64,000 nucleotides of DNA from GCA-2687025 sp964473525. GTDB lineage: Bacteria > Poribacteria > WGA-4E > GCA-2687025. Below the pieces are notes generated by a model. The model did not search any database. It had not been told where the DNA came from and saw only the letters and a list, made by a program, of their open reading frames with translations. Location of the stretch: NCBI GenBank assembly GCA_964473525.1, contig CAYYPK010000011.1, positions 122,694-186,693 of the forward strand, in the 5' to 3' direction. The position numbers and the translations under genes were made by a program. Shown here one piece after another: positions 43,646 through 52,148 of this stretch (position 1 is its first letter; every line of letters begins with the position of its first letter).

Positions 43646-44992
43646 TCAGTGCGTGCTGCGTGGCGAAGTGTCGGGACACCATCTCGCGACGGTCAGGAAG
43701 TCCAGCAAAGCGTCGTGGGCGTCGGCCGTGCCGACCCGCCGCAGAGCGTGCCCAGCGTCCGCGCGCACGTAGCGACTCTCGTCGCCCAGCGCGGCGGCAA
43801 GCGCCGGCTCCGCGCCGCTGGCGTTGGGACCGAGCCGGGCGAGGGCGACAGCAGCGTTGCGTCGGACACGCTCGTCCTCGTCGGCCAGCGCGGTCGAGAG
43901 CGCGGCCGCAGGCTCGGCGGATCCCTGCCCAGCAGTGCCGAGCGCCTCGACGGCGTGCCGCCGAACGGCAGCGTCGGGGTCCGCTACGGCGTCAATCAGC
44001 GACGACACCGCGCCTGCGGCCGACAGCCCCATATCGCCCAACGTCTCGGCCGCCCGCGCGCGGGCCGGCGCGGTCTCGTGCGACAGCGTCTGGGCGACAT
44101 CCTGCACGGCCTCGCCGCCTATAGCCGTCAACGCGTATGAGGAGTTCCGGGCGGCGTCTTCGTCTGGGCCGGCCAGGATGGAGGCGAGCTCAGCAGCCTC
44201 CTGCGGCCCTGAGTCGGCAGCCTCGTAGGCCGCCTCCAGCGCGACACGTTCGTCGTCGGCGCCCAGACTCGCGAGGGCGTCGCCTGCGGCTGACACGCGC
44301 GCCGTGTCTCGCGCGGTCCCGTCGCCCCAGTGCCAGCGCCACGCGTAGTCGTTCATGGCGGCATCGCCAGCCACGCCCTCGATGTCGCCAGCGTCCCACG
44401 TGGGGAAGGTCGGCTCAGACATGCGCGTGTACAGGAACTTCAACATGTAGCGCGTACGCTCGCTCGCGTTTGGCATCGCGCGGTGCCACAGGTCGTAATT
44501 GGCGAGCGTGACCGAGCCGGCGTCTCCGACGACCGGTAGCTCCGGGTTCAGCGTCGCGCCGTCAGCCGTGCAGTAGTAGTGGCTCTGCGGCACCACACCG
44601 GTCGGCCCGATCTCCTCGGGGGTGTCCTGTGGGTAGTAGAACACGAGGAGACGGCGCGTGCGGTGCGACCATCTCTTGCCGCCGTCCTGGTGCATCTGCT
44701 GCCCCGGACTCCCCGGACGATTCACATGGGGATGCCGGTGTGGCTGCGCGTAGTAGTCCGGCCCCAGGAGGCTGGTCAGCGCGCCGCGTACGGGCGGGTC
44801 GTCCAGAACGAGTTGTATGTCGGGTATACGAGGCACGAGGTTGTTGCCCGGATTCCCGTCGGACTCAAAGCACTGGTGCGTGGCGCGCCAGATGGCGGCG
44901 TGGAACTCCGCGTCCAGCGTGCTCCGCACGGTGACGTACCCGTCGCGGATGAAGCCGAACAGCTCGGCGTCGGTGAGAAGCGTCGGCGCCAT
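43646..44992 (-). CDS. PhyH dioxygenase domain fused to HEAT repeats
   Basis: 448 residues from the ATG at 44992 (GGAG 6 nt upstream); the open frame further upstream is not used. Residues about 1-200 are a PhyH-type Fe(II)/2-oxoglutarate dioxygenase with MHQDGG (H101, D103) and a distal H170 in LANYDLWHRAMPNASERTR. From about residue 235 the protein changes to HEAT repeats, with many units of the pattern DPDAAVRRHAVEALGTAG. The combination suggests a dioxygenase with a protein-binding scaffold, which is unusual. It is divergent from ilvC. Confidence 0.93.
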   Translation of the reverse strand: MAPTLLTDAELFGFIRDGYVTVRSTLDAEFHAAIWRATHQCFESDGNPGNNLVPRIPDIQLVLDDPPVRGALTSLLGPDYYAQPHRHPHVNRPGSPGQQMHQDGGKRWSHRTRRLLVFYYPQDTPEEIGPTGVVPQSHYYCTADGATLNPELPVVGDAGSVTLANYDLWHRAMPNASERTRYMLKFLYTRMSEPTFPTWDAGDIEGVAGDAAMNDYAWRWHWGDGTARDTARVSAAGDALASLGADDERVALEAAYEAADSGPQEAAELASILAGPDEDAARNSSYALTAIGGEAVQDVAQTLSHETAPARARAAETLGDMGLSAAGAVSSLIDAVADPDAAVRRHAVEALGTAGQGSAEPAAALSTALADEDERVRRNAAVALARLGPNASGAEPALAAALGDESRYVRADAGHALRRVGTADAHDALLDFLTVARWCPDTSPRSTH

Positions 44993-45146
44993 GGGGTCTC
45001 CGATCGCAGCGCGGGGGCCCTGCCCGCGTAGTAGGGCATGAATACGTCGACGATGCGCGATACTATTTGTGGGCGCGGGGCCGCCACATCCAGGCCCGCG
45101 ACCGCTTTGGGTCATTTTCATTCTGATCAGCCGGAGGGGCAAGGCT

Positions 45147-46622
45147 ATGAGGTGGGACTTCACCTCCAGAGTATTCGAAACGGAAGTGAAGCAGTTCGCC
45201 GATACGGAAGAGCGCATCGTCCGCGGCGGACGCGACCGCTTCTCTCTGCTTCGCCAGGCGTTCGAGGGCGTCGGGCAGATCGGTGTTATCGGCTGGGGGT
45301 CGCAAGGCCCGGCGCAGGCGCAGAACCTGCGTGAGTCCCTCGAAGGGACCGACGTCAAGGTAGTAGTTGGCCTACGGGAGAACAGCAGCTCGCGTGAAGG
45401 CGCGCGGGAAGCCGGATTCACCGAGGACAGCGGCACGCTTGGCGAGATGTACGAGGTGATCCGGGAGTCGGACCTTGTCCTCCTGCTTATCTCGGACGCC
45501 GCATTGGCGGAGAACTACGAGAAGGTGTTCGGTTCGCTCAAGCGGGGCGCCACTCTCGGGCTCTCGCACGGGTTCCTCCTTGCTCATCTGCGCAACGCCG
45601 GGCGCGACTTCCCGCCGAACGTGAACGTCATCGGCGTGTGTCCGAAGGGGATGGGCCCGTCCGTGCGGCGCCTGTACGTCCAGGGCAAGGAAGTCAACGG
45701 CGCTGGCATCAACGCTAGCTTTGCGATAGAGCAGGACATCGACGGCCGCGCCACGGACATCGCCATCGGGTGGTCGGTCGCGCTCGGCTCGCCGTTCTCG
45801 TTTGTCACGACGCTCGAGAACGAATACCGCAGCGACATCGCGGGCGAGCGGGGAATCCTGCTCGGCGCCGTGCACGGCATCGTCGAGGCGCTCTTCGGTA
45901 GGTTCGTCGCGCAGGGCATGTCCGACGAGGACGCGTTCAACCAGTCCACCGAGTCCATCACCGGCCCGATTAACAGGATGATCTCGCACGACGGCATCCT
46001 GGCGGTCTACAACGGCCTGTCCGACGCCGACAGGAAGACGTTCGCGCGGATGTACTCGGCGACTTACCCGACGGCGTACGGCCTCCTCGCGGAGATCTAC
46101 GACGAGGTCGCGTCGGGCAACGAGATCCGGTCGGTCATCATGGCGGGCGACCGCTTGCCGAAGTTCCCGATGGGCGACGTGGCGGGGACGCGCATGTGGC
46201 GGGTGGGCGAAACTGTCCGCGCCGCGCGCGTCGAAGACGACATCCCCTTCAACGTCGAGGCGGCAGGCGTCTACTGCGGCACGATGATGGCGCAGATCGA
46301 CCTTCTCCTGTCTCACGGGCACTCGTATAGCGAAGTGTGCAACGAGTCGGTCATCGAGGCAGTCGACTCGCTCAACCCGTACATGCACGCCAACGGCGTG
46401 GACTATATGGTCGACAACTGCTCGACGACCGCGCGGCTTGGCACGCGCAAGTGGGGACCACGATTCGACCACATCATCCAGCAGGACGTGTTCACCGCGT
46501 TCGATGGCGACGCCGAGGTGGACGACACCCCGATGCAGGAGCTGCTGACGCACTCCGTCCACGACGCGCTGGCCACCTGCTCGGAGCTGCGGCCCGCCGT
46601 GGACATCTCGGTCGTCCTATAG
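45147..46622 (+). CDS. ilvC: Ketol-acid reductoisomerase, plant-type class II
   Basis: A 491-residue enzyme that converts acetolactate to dihydroxyisovalerate in valine/isoleucine synthesis using NADPH. ATG 45147 follows GGAGG by 9 nt. The NADPH loop is IGVIGWGSQGPAQAQN (45-60); further on it has LGLSHGFLLAHL, CPKGMGPSVRRLYVQGKE, NGAGINASFA, YRSDIAGERGILLGAVHGIVE and NCSTTARLG, which I remember as features of the plastid (spinach-type) enzyme more than E. coli IlvC. It stands alone, without ilvB/ilvN/ilvD. It converges on and overlaps the O-antigen ligase gene by 6 nt. Confidence 0.96.
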   Translation: MRWDFTSRVFETEVKQFADTEERIVRGGRDRFSLLRQAFEGVGQIGVIGWGSQGPAQAQNLRESLEGTDVKVVVGLRENSSSREGAREAGFTEDSGTLGEMYEVIRESDLVLLLISDAALAENYEKVFGSLKRGATLGLSHGFLLAHLRNAGRDFPPNVNVIGVCPKGMGPSVRRLYVQGKEVNGAGINASFAIEQDIDGRATDIAIGWSVALGSPFSFVTTLENEYRSDIAGERGILLGAVHGIVEALFGRFVAQGMSDEDAFNQSTESITGPINRMISHDGILAVYNGLSDADRKTFARMYSATYPTAYGLLAEIYDEVASGNEIRSVIMAGDRLPKFPMGDVAGTRMWRVGETVRAARVEDDIPFNVEAAGVYCGTMMAQIDLLLSHGHSYSEVCNESVIEAVDSLNPYMHANGVDYMVDNCSTTARLGTRKWGPRFDHIIQQDVFTAFDGDAEVDDTPMQELLTHSVHDALATCSELRPAVDISVVL

Positions 46623-48044
46623 ATCGTGGCTCGTGGTGACGGCGGGCTCCCGCTCGCCGTCACTCTCCCGTGTGATATGGCCGATGGCCGCCAGCGCCGC
46701 GTACGCGAGCCAGAACGGAACTGACCAGGAACCACCCGCCATGAAGTTCCCAACGAGGTTGTGCACGTTCGACGCCGTCTGGAACGCCATGATGCCGGCG
46801 GCCAGCGCGTACCAGTACGGGTCTGACAGGCGCCGCAGCAGGCGGAAGCCGTAGAGGTAGAACGCAGCCAGAAGCCATAGCCAGCCCAGCAGACCTACCG
46901 CGCCCATCTCCGCGAGGATCTGCATGTACTCGTTGTGGGCGCCCATCTGGAAGCGCGCCAGGTCGCCGACGAACGACTCGTTGACGTACGTGCGGGCGAA
47001 CATCCCGTGCCCGGCGCCAAGTACGGGGTTCTGCACGAACATCAGCAGCGCGAATCCCCAGCGTAGTAGGCGGGTCTTGTTGGAGGCGAATTCGGGGTCC
47101 AGCATGGTCAGCAGGCGCAGGCGGATGGCCCCGCGCACGGCGGGTATCAGCAGCACCAGCGCCGCGCACCCCACAACAACCGCGACCACGGTCAGCTTCC
47201 GCCGCAGCGGGGCCTCGGATCGGAGCGTCAGCAGGAATCCCACGCCCGCGGCGAGCGACACCCACACGCCGCGCGACTGGCAGTAAAGCAAGGCGCCCGA
47301 GAACACCAGCAGCAACGCCAGACGACGAGACCGGCGCGGGGATTCCGCGTCGAAGACGAGCAGCGATAGGAGCGGGAGGAAGAACACCGTGAGGAACGCG
47401 CCGTACGCCATGTAGTTGCCGAAGAGCGTGCCCTGGAACGCGGCGGAGTGGCCAAGCCGGCCGATATGCGGCGTCAGCATCGCCATCATGATGAGCGCCG
47501 CCGCGATTCCAACGCACGTTGCCACCTTCGTCGCGCGATGGAACGTCCGCGTGTCGCGCAGCGCGAGATAGGCCGGGAAGGGAAGCATGACGAACGCGGC
47601 GGCGCGCGCGGCGCCCTTCGCCGACTCGAACGGCAGAGCCGCCTGGGTCACCGACACCAGAGTCACGAGAGCGAAGAAGAGCAGCGGGTACCGGAACGGA
47701 TTGTGTTCGCCGGGACGCCGGAGGGCGTACGCTACGCCTCGGTCCAGGACGTAAGCGCCCACGAGCGCGGCAACGAACGGCTCCGTCGGCATGTCGAGCT
47801 CGGCGCGGCTCAGCAGGAAGTAGCGGAACGACAGCGGGGTCGCGGCGATCGTGGCGAGAAGGCACAGGCGAGGGGCGACAAGGGCGATGGCGACGAAGCC
47901 TATCGCGACCATCATCGGGAGGATATATCCGGCGGAGTACCGCCCACCGGCAACGCCGACCACGACACACGCCGCGAGGAACGCGGCCCAGGCGGCGCCG
48001 GCCTTCCTTCGTCGGAAGACGCTCGTGATGGCGTCAGTCAGCAT
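46617..48044 (-). CDS. O-antigen ligase family (Wzy/WaaL) membrane protein
   Basis: 475 residues from the ATG at 48044, with about 12 predicted membrane helices. The O-antigen ligase/polymerase signature lies in the large loop: SRGVWVSLAAGVGFLL, NPVLGAGHGMFARTY and QMGAHNEYMQILAEMG, including the conserved arginine and histidine pattern. It either joins O-antigen to lipid A-core or polymerises an exopolysaccharide. The start codon lies inside the end of the upstream glucuronokinase-like gene (11-nt overlap), so the two are coupled. A longer ORF frame upstream lacks membrane or family similarity. Confidence 0.88.
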   Translation of the reverse strand: MLTDAITSVFRRRKAGAAWAAFLAACVVVGVAGGRYSAGYILPMMVAIGFVAIALVAPRLCLLATIAATPLSFRYFLLSRAELDMPTEPFVAALVGAYVLDRGVAYALRRPGEHNPFRYPLLFFALVTLVSVTQAALPFESAKGAARAAAFVMLPFPAYLALRDTRTFHRATKVATCVGIAAALIMMAMLTPHIGRLGHSAAFQGTLFGNYMAYGAFLTVFFLPLLSLLVFDAESPRRSRRLALLLVFSGALLYCQSRGVWVSLAAGVGFLLTLRSEAPLRRKLTVVAVVVGCAALVLLIPAVRGAIRLRLLTMLDPEFASNKTRLLRWGFALLMFVQNPVLGAGHGMFARTYVNESFVGDLARFQMGAHNEYMQILAEMGAVGLLGWLWLLAAFYLYGFRLLRRLSDPYWYALAAGIMAFQTASNVHNLVGNFMAGGSWSVPFWLAYAALAAIGHITRESDGEREPAVTTSHDL

Positions 48045-49062
48045 CCGGGTCGTGCACCGCGAGTTCCGCGAACTGGAAGCCTCGCGCTTCGTACTCGCCG
48101 CGCAACGTTGCGACGACGTCGCGGTCGAAGCACGCGCCCACGACGGCGCCCTGGGAGCCGCTGAATTTCGCGGGGCAGCCATGTCCGCGGGCGACATCGA
48201 CCATTTCCATGTCGCGGTCCCCTATCGCCTTGTCGCCGTAGATGCGGCGACGCAGGTCGAAGTTCTGGTCCATGATCGCGCCGAACCGACCGTGGTCGCC
48301 CGCCGCCAGCGCCTCACGCGCGGCGACAGCGTATTCCGCGAACTCACGCATCGCCGCGACCACCTCGGCGTCGCCGGACTCGTAGCGGTACCGCACGTCG
48401 TTGTGCACCTTGCCGGACTCGTTGCCGATCGACGTGTACGCCAGGAAGAGCGGCGGGAGTGAGGACGATGCCACGCGCGTATACACCCCGTGGCCCTGCT
48501 CGATCATTGTCGCCTGGTCGAAGTCCATGAACACCGTGCCACCATACGTCTGCACGACTCGGTCTTGTAGTCCCGCCGTGATACCGAGCTCTTCGGTCTC
48601 GACGCTCAGCACGAGATTGGGCAGCACCGCCAGCGGGATGTCCACGTCAGGGCGCACCCCGTAGAACTCCATGAGCGCGCGAACCGTTGCCGTGATGATG
48701 GCGCTGGACCCGCCGAGGCCCACCTGCCGCGGGATCGTCGTGTCGTAGGACAGCGTGAAATTCCGGTTCGGCAACGCCACAGCGCGCGCCTCGCAGAACT
48801 CATAGAACTTCTTGCAGGTGGCGAAGAGCAGGCGCACCCCACCGTAGTACCCCTCGACCCGAACCTTGTCCGTGAGCTGTGCCAACCCATCGAACGCGCG
48901 CGAGTCGTTCACCGGGTGGGGCTTGAGCTCTATCGACGGGCTTTCCCACAGGGTGACGCGCGCGGAGAAGTTGGTGACGGCCGCTGCGATAGTGCGTCCG
49001 AAGTACATGTCGGATGGGTTGCCGACGAGCCCGACACGCGCGTGCGCCGTGGTATCGATCAT
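48034..49062 (-). CDS. GHMP kinase resembling plant glucuronokinase
   Basis: A 342-residue GHMP-family sugar kinase. Motif 1 is ARVGLVGNPSDMYFGRTIA (8-26), the ATP-binding motif PRQVGLGGSSAIITA is near residues 111-125, and motif 3 is AKFSGSQGAVVG. GYYGGVRLLFATCK, FTLSYDTTIPRQ and ITAGLQDRVVQTYGG strongly recall plant glucuronokinase, which makes glucuronate-1-phosphate. The likely role is supply of an activated uronate for surface polysaccharide, consistent with the coupled O-antigen ligase. Alternative substrates (heptose, arabinose, galacturonate) are possible. Confidence 0.88.
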   Translation of the reverse strand: MIDTTAHARVGLVGNPSDMYFGRTIAAAVTNFSARVTLWESPSIELKPHPVNDSRAFDGLAQLTDKVRVEGYYGGVRLLFATCKKFYEFCEARAVALPNRNFTLSYDTTIPRQVGLGGSSAIITATVRALMEFYGVRPDVDIPLAVLPNLVLSVETEELGITAGLQDRVVQTYGGTVFMDFDQATMIEQGHGVYTRVASSSLPPLFLAYTSIGNESGKVHNDVRYRYESGDAEVVAAMREFAEYAVAAREALAAGDHGRFGAIMDQNFDLRRRIYGDKAIGDRDMEMVDVARGHGCPAKFSGSQGAVVGACFDRDVVATLRGEYEARGFQFAELAVHDPDAD

Positions 49063-49205
49063 GGGTCGATAGACCCTCCGGTAGGCGGTCGAACACGGGT
49101 ATAGTAGCGTGAGCAGCGCGCGAGTTCACGCCGCGCGACGGGCCTCGCCAACCGGGATGCGTGCGACTACCCTTGTAGCGTCGGCCGATCCCTATTGTAG
49201 CCGCC

Positions 49206-49700
49206 GTGTCGAGGACAGACCGTATGGCCGTCGTCTTGGCTCTGGACGTGGGCGACAAGCGCGTGGGCGTCGCCGCGAGCGATGCTCTCGGCATCCTTGC
49301 GTCGCCAGTGACGACGCTGAGTCGTACGACAACGTCGGCGTTGGTCGCGGACGTAGCCACCTTGGTGGAGGAGCACGGCGCGAGCACGGTGGTGGTCGGT
49401 CTGCCGGTGACGTTGAGGAACACGCACAGCCGCCAGACGCAGAAGGTCACGTCGTTCGCCGATAGCCTCGCGGCCGGGCTGGATGTGCCGGTGGTTCTGT
49501 GGGACGAGCGCCTCAGCACCGCCGAGGCCACACGCATCCTGCGAGGGCCGGACGATGGTCGCCGCAAGGGCCGATCCGAGAAGCGACGACGTCGCGTGAA
49601 GGAGAACGTCGACCAGGTGGCGGCGACGCTGATCCTGGAGGCGTACATGGCCTCGCAACGGATGGCGACGGCGCCCTCGCCGCGCGAGGACGCCGAGTAG
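49206..49700 (+). CDS. ruvX: Putative pre-16S rRNA nuclease RuvX (YqgF)
   Basis: A 164-residue RNase H-fold protein. VVLALDVGDKRVGVA, VVVGLPVTL and VLWDERLSTAEA are the YqgF catalytic strands, with acidic residues D, E and D in the expected places. Family members trim 16S rRNA ends. The start is either the GTG at 49206 or the ATG at 49224; both are in frame and the longer one is listed. A lysine/arginine-rich region at residues 119-131 (RRKGRSEKRRRRVKEN) is more basic than in typical members. It converges with the rhodanese gene with an 8-nt gap. Confidence 0.93.
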   Translation: MSRTDRMAVVLALDVGDKRVGVAASDALGILASPVTTLSRTTTSALVADVATLVEEHGASTVVVGLPVTLRNTHSRQTQKVTSFADSLAAGLDVPVVLWDERLSTAEATRILRGPDDGRRKGRSEKRRRRVKENVDQVAATLILEAYMASQRMATAPSPREDAE

Positions 49701-49708
49701 ACCGAGTC

Positions 49709-50554
49709 CTATTCGCCCTTGGCGACGGGCGCCCCCACGAGGTTGCCCCACTCCGTCCACGAGCCGTCGTAGTTCCGCACCTTATCGTGCCCGAGCAGGT
49801 ACTTCAGCACGAACCATGTGTGCGACGAACGCTCGCCGATGCGGCAATACGCGATCGTCTCCTTGCCGTCGTCCAACGAGCCGTACAGGTCCAACAGACC
49901 GGCGACGGACTTGAACGTGCCATCCTCGTTCACCGCCTGCGACCACGGGACGTTGAGCGCGCCCGGCACGTGTCCACCACGCTGCGCGGTCTCGGACATG
50001 CCCGGAGGGGCGATCACCTCACCGGAGAACTCCGCCGGTGACCTCACGTCGACGAGGTTGATGGCATCCTCGCTCAGGCCGTGCATGATCTGATGGCTGT
50101 GCGACCGGACGTTGTCATCGCCAAACGCGGCGACATAGTTGGCGGCGGCGTACTCCGGAACGTCCGAGGTGGTCGGCCGACCTTCGGAGATCCACTTCGA
50201 GCGGCCGCCGTTCATCAGGTGGATCTTATCCTCCGGGTGCCCCCAGTAGATGCACTGCCACAGGGCGTAGGTGGCGAACCAGTTGTTGTTGTCTCCGTAC
50301 AGCACGATGGTCGTGTCGTTGTCGATGCCGGACTCAGACAGCAACGCCTGGAAGTCCTCGCGCGTGAGGATGTCACGGCGCACCTGGTCGCATAGCTGCG
50401 TTTCCCAGTTCCAGCCGACCGCCCCTTCGATGTGGGCGTCGCCATAGGAACTGGTGTCGACGTCGACCTCTACGAGCCGAATCCCGTCGTCCGCGCCGTG
50501 CGCGGCGACCCATTCGGTGGTGACAAGCAATTCCGGCCGCGCGTAGTCCGCCAT
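49709..50554 (-). CDS. Thiosulfate/3-mercaptopyruvate sulfurtransferase (tandem rhodanese)
   Basis: A 281-residue protein of two rhodanese domains. The N-terminal inactive half starts LLVTTEWVAAHGADDGIRLVEVDVD. The C-terminal active half has INLVDVRSPAEFSGE and the catalytic loop YCRIGERSSHTWF, whose cysteine accepts the sulfur atom. The CRIGERSS loop resembles thiosulfate-type rhodaneses more than mercaptopyruvate types. It is encoded alone. Confidence 0.94.
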   Translation of the reverse strand: MADYARPELLVTTEWVAAHGADDGIRLVEVDVDTSSYGDAHIEGAVGWNWETQLCDQVRRDILTREDFQALLSESGIDNDTTIVLYGDNNNWFATYALWQCIYWGHPEDKIHLMNGGRSKWISEGRPTTSDVPEYAAANYVAAFGDDNVRSHSHQIMHGLSEDAINLVDVRSPAEFSGEVIAPPGMSETAQRGGHVPGALNVPWSQAVNEDGTFKSVAGLLDLYGSLDDGKETIAYCRIGERSSHTWFVLKYLLGHDKVRNYDGSWTEWGNLVGAPVAKGE

Positions 50555-50688
50555 ATCGTCACTCCCAACCCTCGGTTAGCTGCTGTGTAAACCCGTCCCA
50601 TTCCTACGTAGGACGCGTGATTGTACGGCGCGCGGCCGGCGGTGGTCAAACATGCACGGCGAGGCGAGAGACCTGTGGTCCCGCTCGA

Positions 50689-50709
50689 TAGGCGCCGCTG
50701 CGGCGCCTA
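50689..50709 (-). terminator. Hairpin downstream of acetate kinase, possible terminator
   Basis: TAGGCGCCG (50689-50697) pairs perfectly with CGGCGCCTA (50701-50709) around a 3-nt loop, 25 nt beyond the acetate kinase stop on the minus strand. There is no T-tract, so termination strength is uncertain. Confidence 0.45.
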
Positions 50710-50733
50710 CGGATCAGCCCGCGATGGCGTCTT

Positions 50734-51969
50734 CTACCTTGGGGCGCTCGCGGTCTCGCGGACGAGTCGGGCGCTTTCGCGCGCCACGACGATCTCCTCG
50801 TTCGCCTCGATCACCAACACCGGAGTCCGGGCGCCGTCCGGTGAGACGCGACCCTCGCCCTCGAACGCGCCGTTGCGCTCGTCGTCCGCCTCTATCCCGA
50901 GGAAGAACAGGGCATCGCAGATGCCGGCCCGACTCGACGCCGACCGCTCGCCGATGCCACCGGTGAACGCGAGAACGTCAATGCCGCCGAGAGCCGCCGC
51001 GTACGCGCCGATGGTCTTCCTGACGCCGTAGTGATAGGTGTCCAGGGCGAGCTGTGCGTCCTCGGAGCCGGCCTCCGCGGCCGCCACGATGTCCCGCATG
51101 TCGCCGCTGGTCCCAGAGACACCCGCCAGGCCGGCATCCGCGCTGAGCGCGTGTTCTACCTCCTCGACTGTGTACCCCTCGGTCTTCATCATGTACAGCG
51201 GGACGAAGGGATCCATGTCGCCGCAACGAGTGCCTTGCAGCACTCCGCTCTGCGCGCTGAACGCCATGCTAGTGTCCACCGACCTGCCGCCGTGAACGGC
51301 GCAGAGCGAGGAACTCCCGCCAAGGTGGCAGGAAACCAGGCGCAGTTCGTCCTCGGCCGGCGCCGGCAAGTCGAGCTCGCGCAGAAGCTGCGGAGCACGG
51401 CCCGCGACGTAGCGGTGTGACGCGCCGTGAAAGCCATATCGCCGGATGGCGTGGGGGCGCGACCACGACTTCGGGACGCCCAACTCGGCGGCGTATGCGG
51501 GCATCGTCTCGTGGAACCACGTCTCGAACACCGCCACACGCGGCACGGACGGCGCGACGCGTTCGAACGCCCTGATGGACGCGAGGTACGCCGGGTTGTG
51601 CGCTGGCAGGATCGGGATGTACGCCTCGAGCCCGGCGATGACGTCCTCGTCAATGATCGCCGACGACACGTGACCCTTCGCGAACACGGTCTTGAAGCCA
51701 ACGGCGTCGAGTTCCTTCAGCGACCCCAACACCGGCGCGCCGTGCATCTCACCAACGAGGAAGTCCATCACATGCGCCACGGCGTCGATGTGCGCCGGCG
51801 CGGCCACACTCCCCCGGCCGGCCTTCCCCTCGGTCACGGCGTACTCGTACGGGGAGACGGCATCTCCTATGCGCTCCACGCGCCCCTTGGCGATGACGTC
51901 CTCGGTCGTCATGTCGAGCAGGCTGAACTTGTAGGAGGAACTGCCGACGTTCGATACGAGAACCTTCAC
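50734..51969 (-). CDS. ackA: Acetate kinase
   Basis: 411 residues from a GTG at 51969, with GGAGGAG upstream; the frame is open further upstream but the family N-terminus begins VLVSNVGSSSYKFSL here. YGFHGASHRYVAGRA and GTRCGDMDPFVP are the acetate kinase motifs, with FTGGIGERSASSR near the end. It interconverts acetyl phosphate and acetate with ATP in fermentation or overflow metabolism. No phosphotransacetylase (pta) gene is adjacent, which is common when the two genes are unlinked. Confidence 0.96.
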   Translation of the reverse strand: MKVLVSNVGSSSYKFSLLDMTTEDVIAKGRVERIGDAVSPYEYAVTEGKAGRGSVAAPAHIDAVAHVMDFLVGEMHGAPVLGSLKELDAVGFKTVFAKGHVSSAIIDEDVIAGLEAYIPILPAHNPAYLASIRAFERVAPSVPRVAVFETWFHETMPAYAAELGVPKSWSRPHAIRRYGFHGASHRYVAGRAPQLLRELDLPAPAEDELRLVSCHLGGSSSLCAVHGGRSVDTSMAFSAQSGVLQGTRCGDMDPFVPLYMMKTEGYTVEEVEHALSADAGLAGVSGTSGDMRDIVAAAEAGSEDAQLALDTYHYGVRKTIGAYAAALGGIDVLAFTGGIGERSASSRAGICDALFFLGIEADDERNGAFEGEGRVSPDGARTPVLVIEANEEIVVARESARLVRETASAPR

Positions 51970-52148
51970 GCGCTGCTCCTCCGCCGGGATGCCCAAAGAG
52001 CCCGCGCCAGACGAACGAGTTGGCGCCGGTTTCGCAGGAGACACGGTGGAATTCACCGGGAACGGACGGCCACCCGCGGAGAGTCGCCACCGTGTGGCAA
52101 GACTGTCCGGCGTATGGGCTCCGGCGTCCACTATCTGGTCAGGTCACG

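Noticed and set aside
43646..45436. N-terminal extension of the PhyH-HEAT protein to 45436
   Set aside because: The extension overlaps ilvC on the other strand and lacks domain similarity; the ATG at 44992 has a ribosome site.
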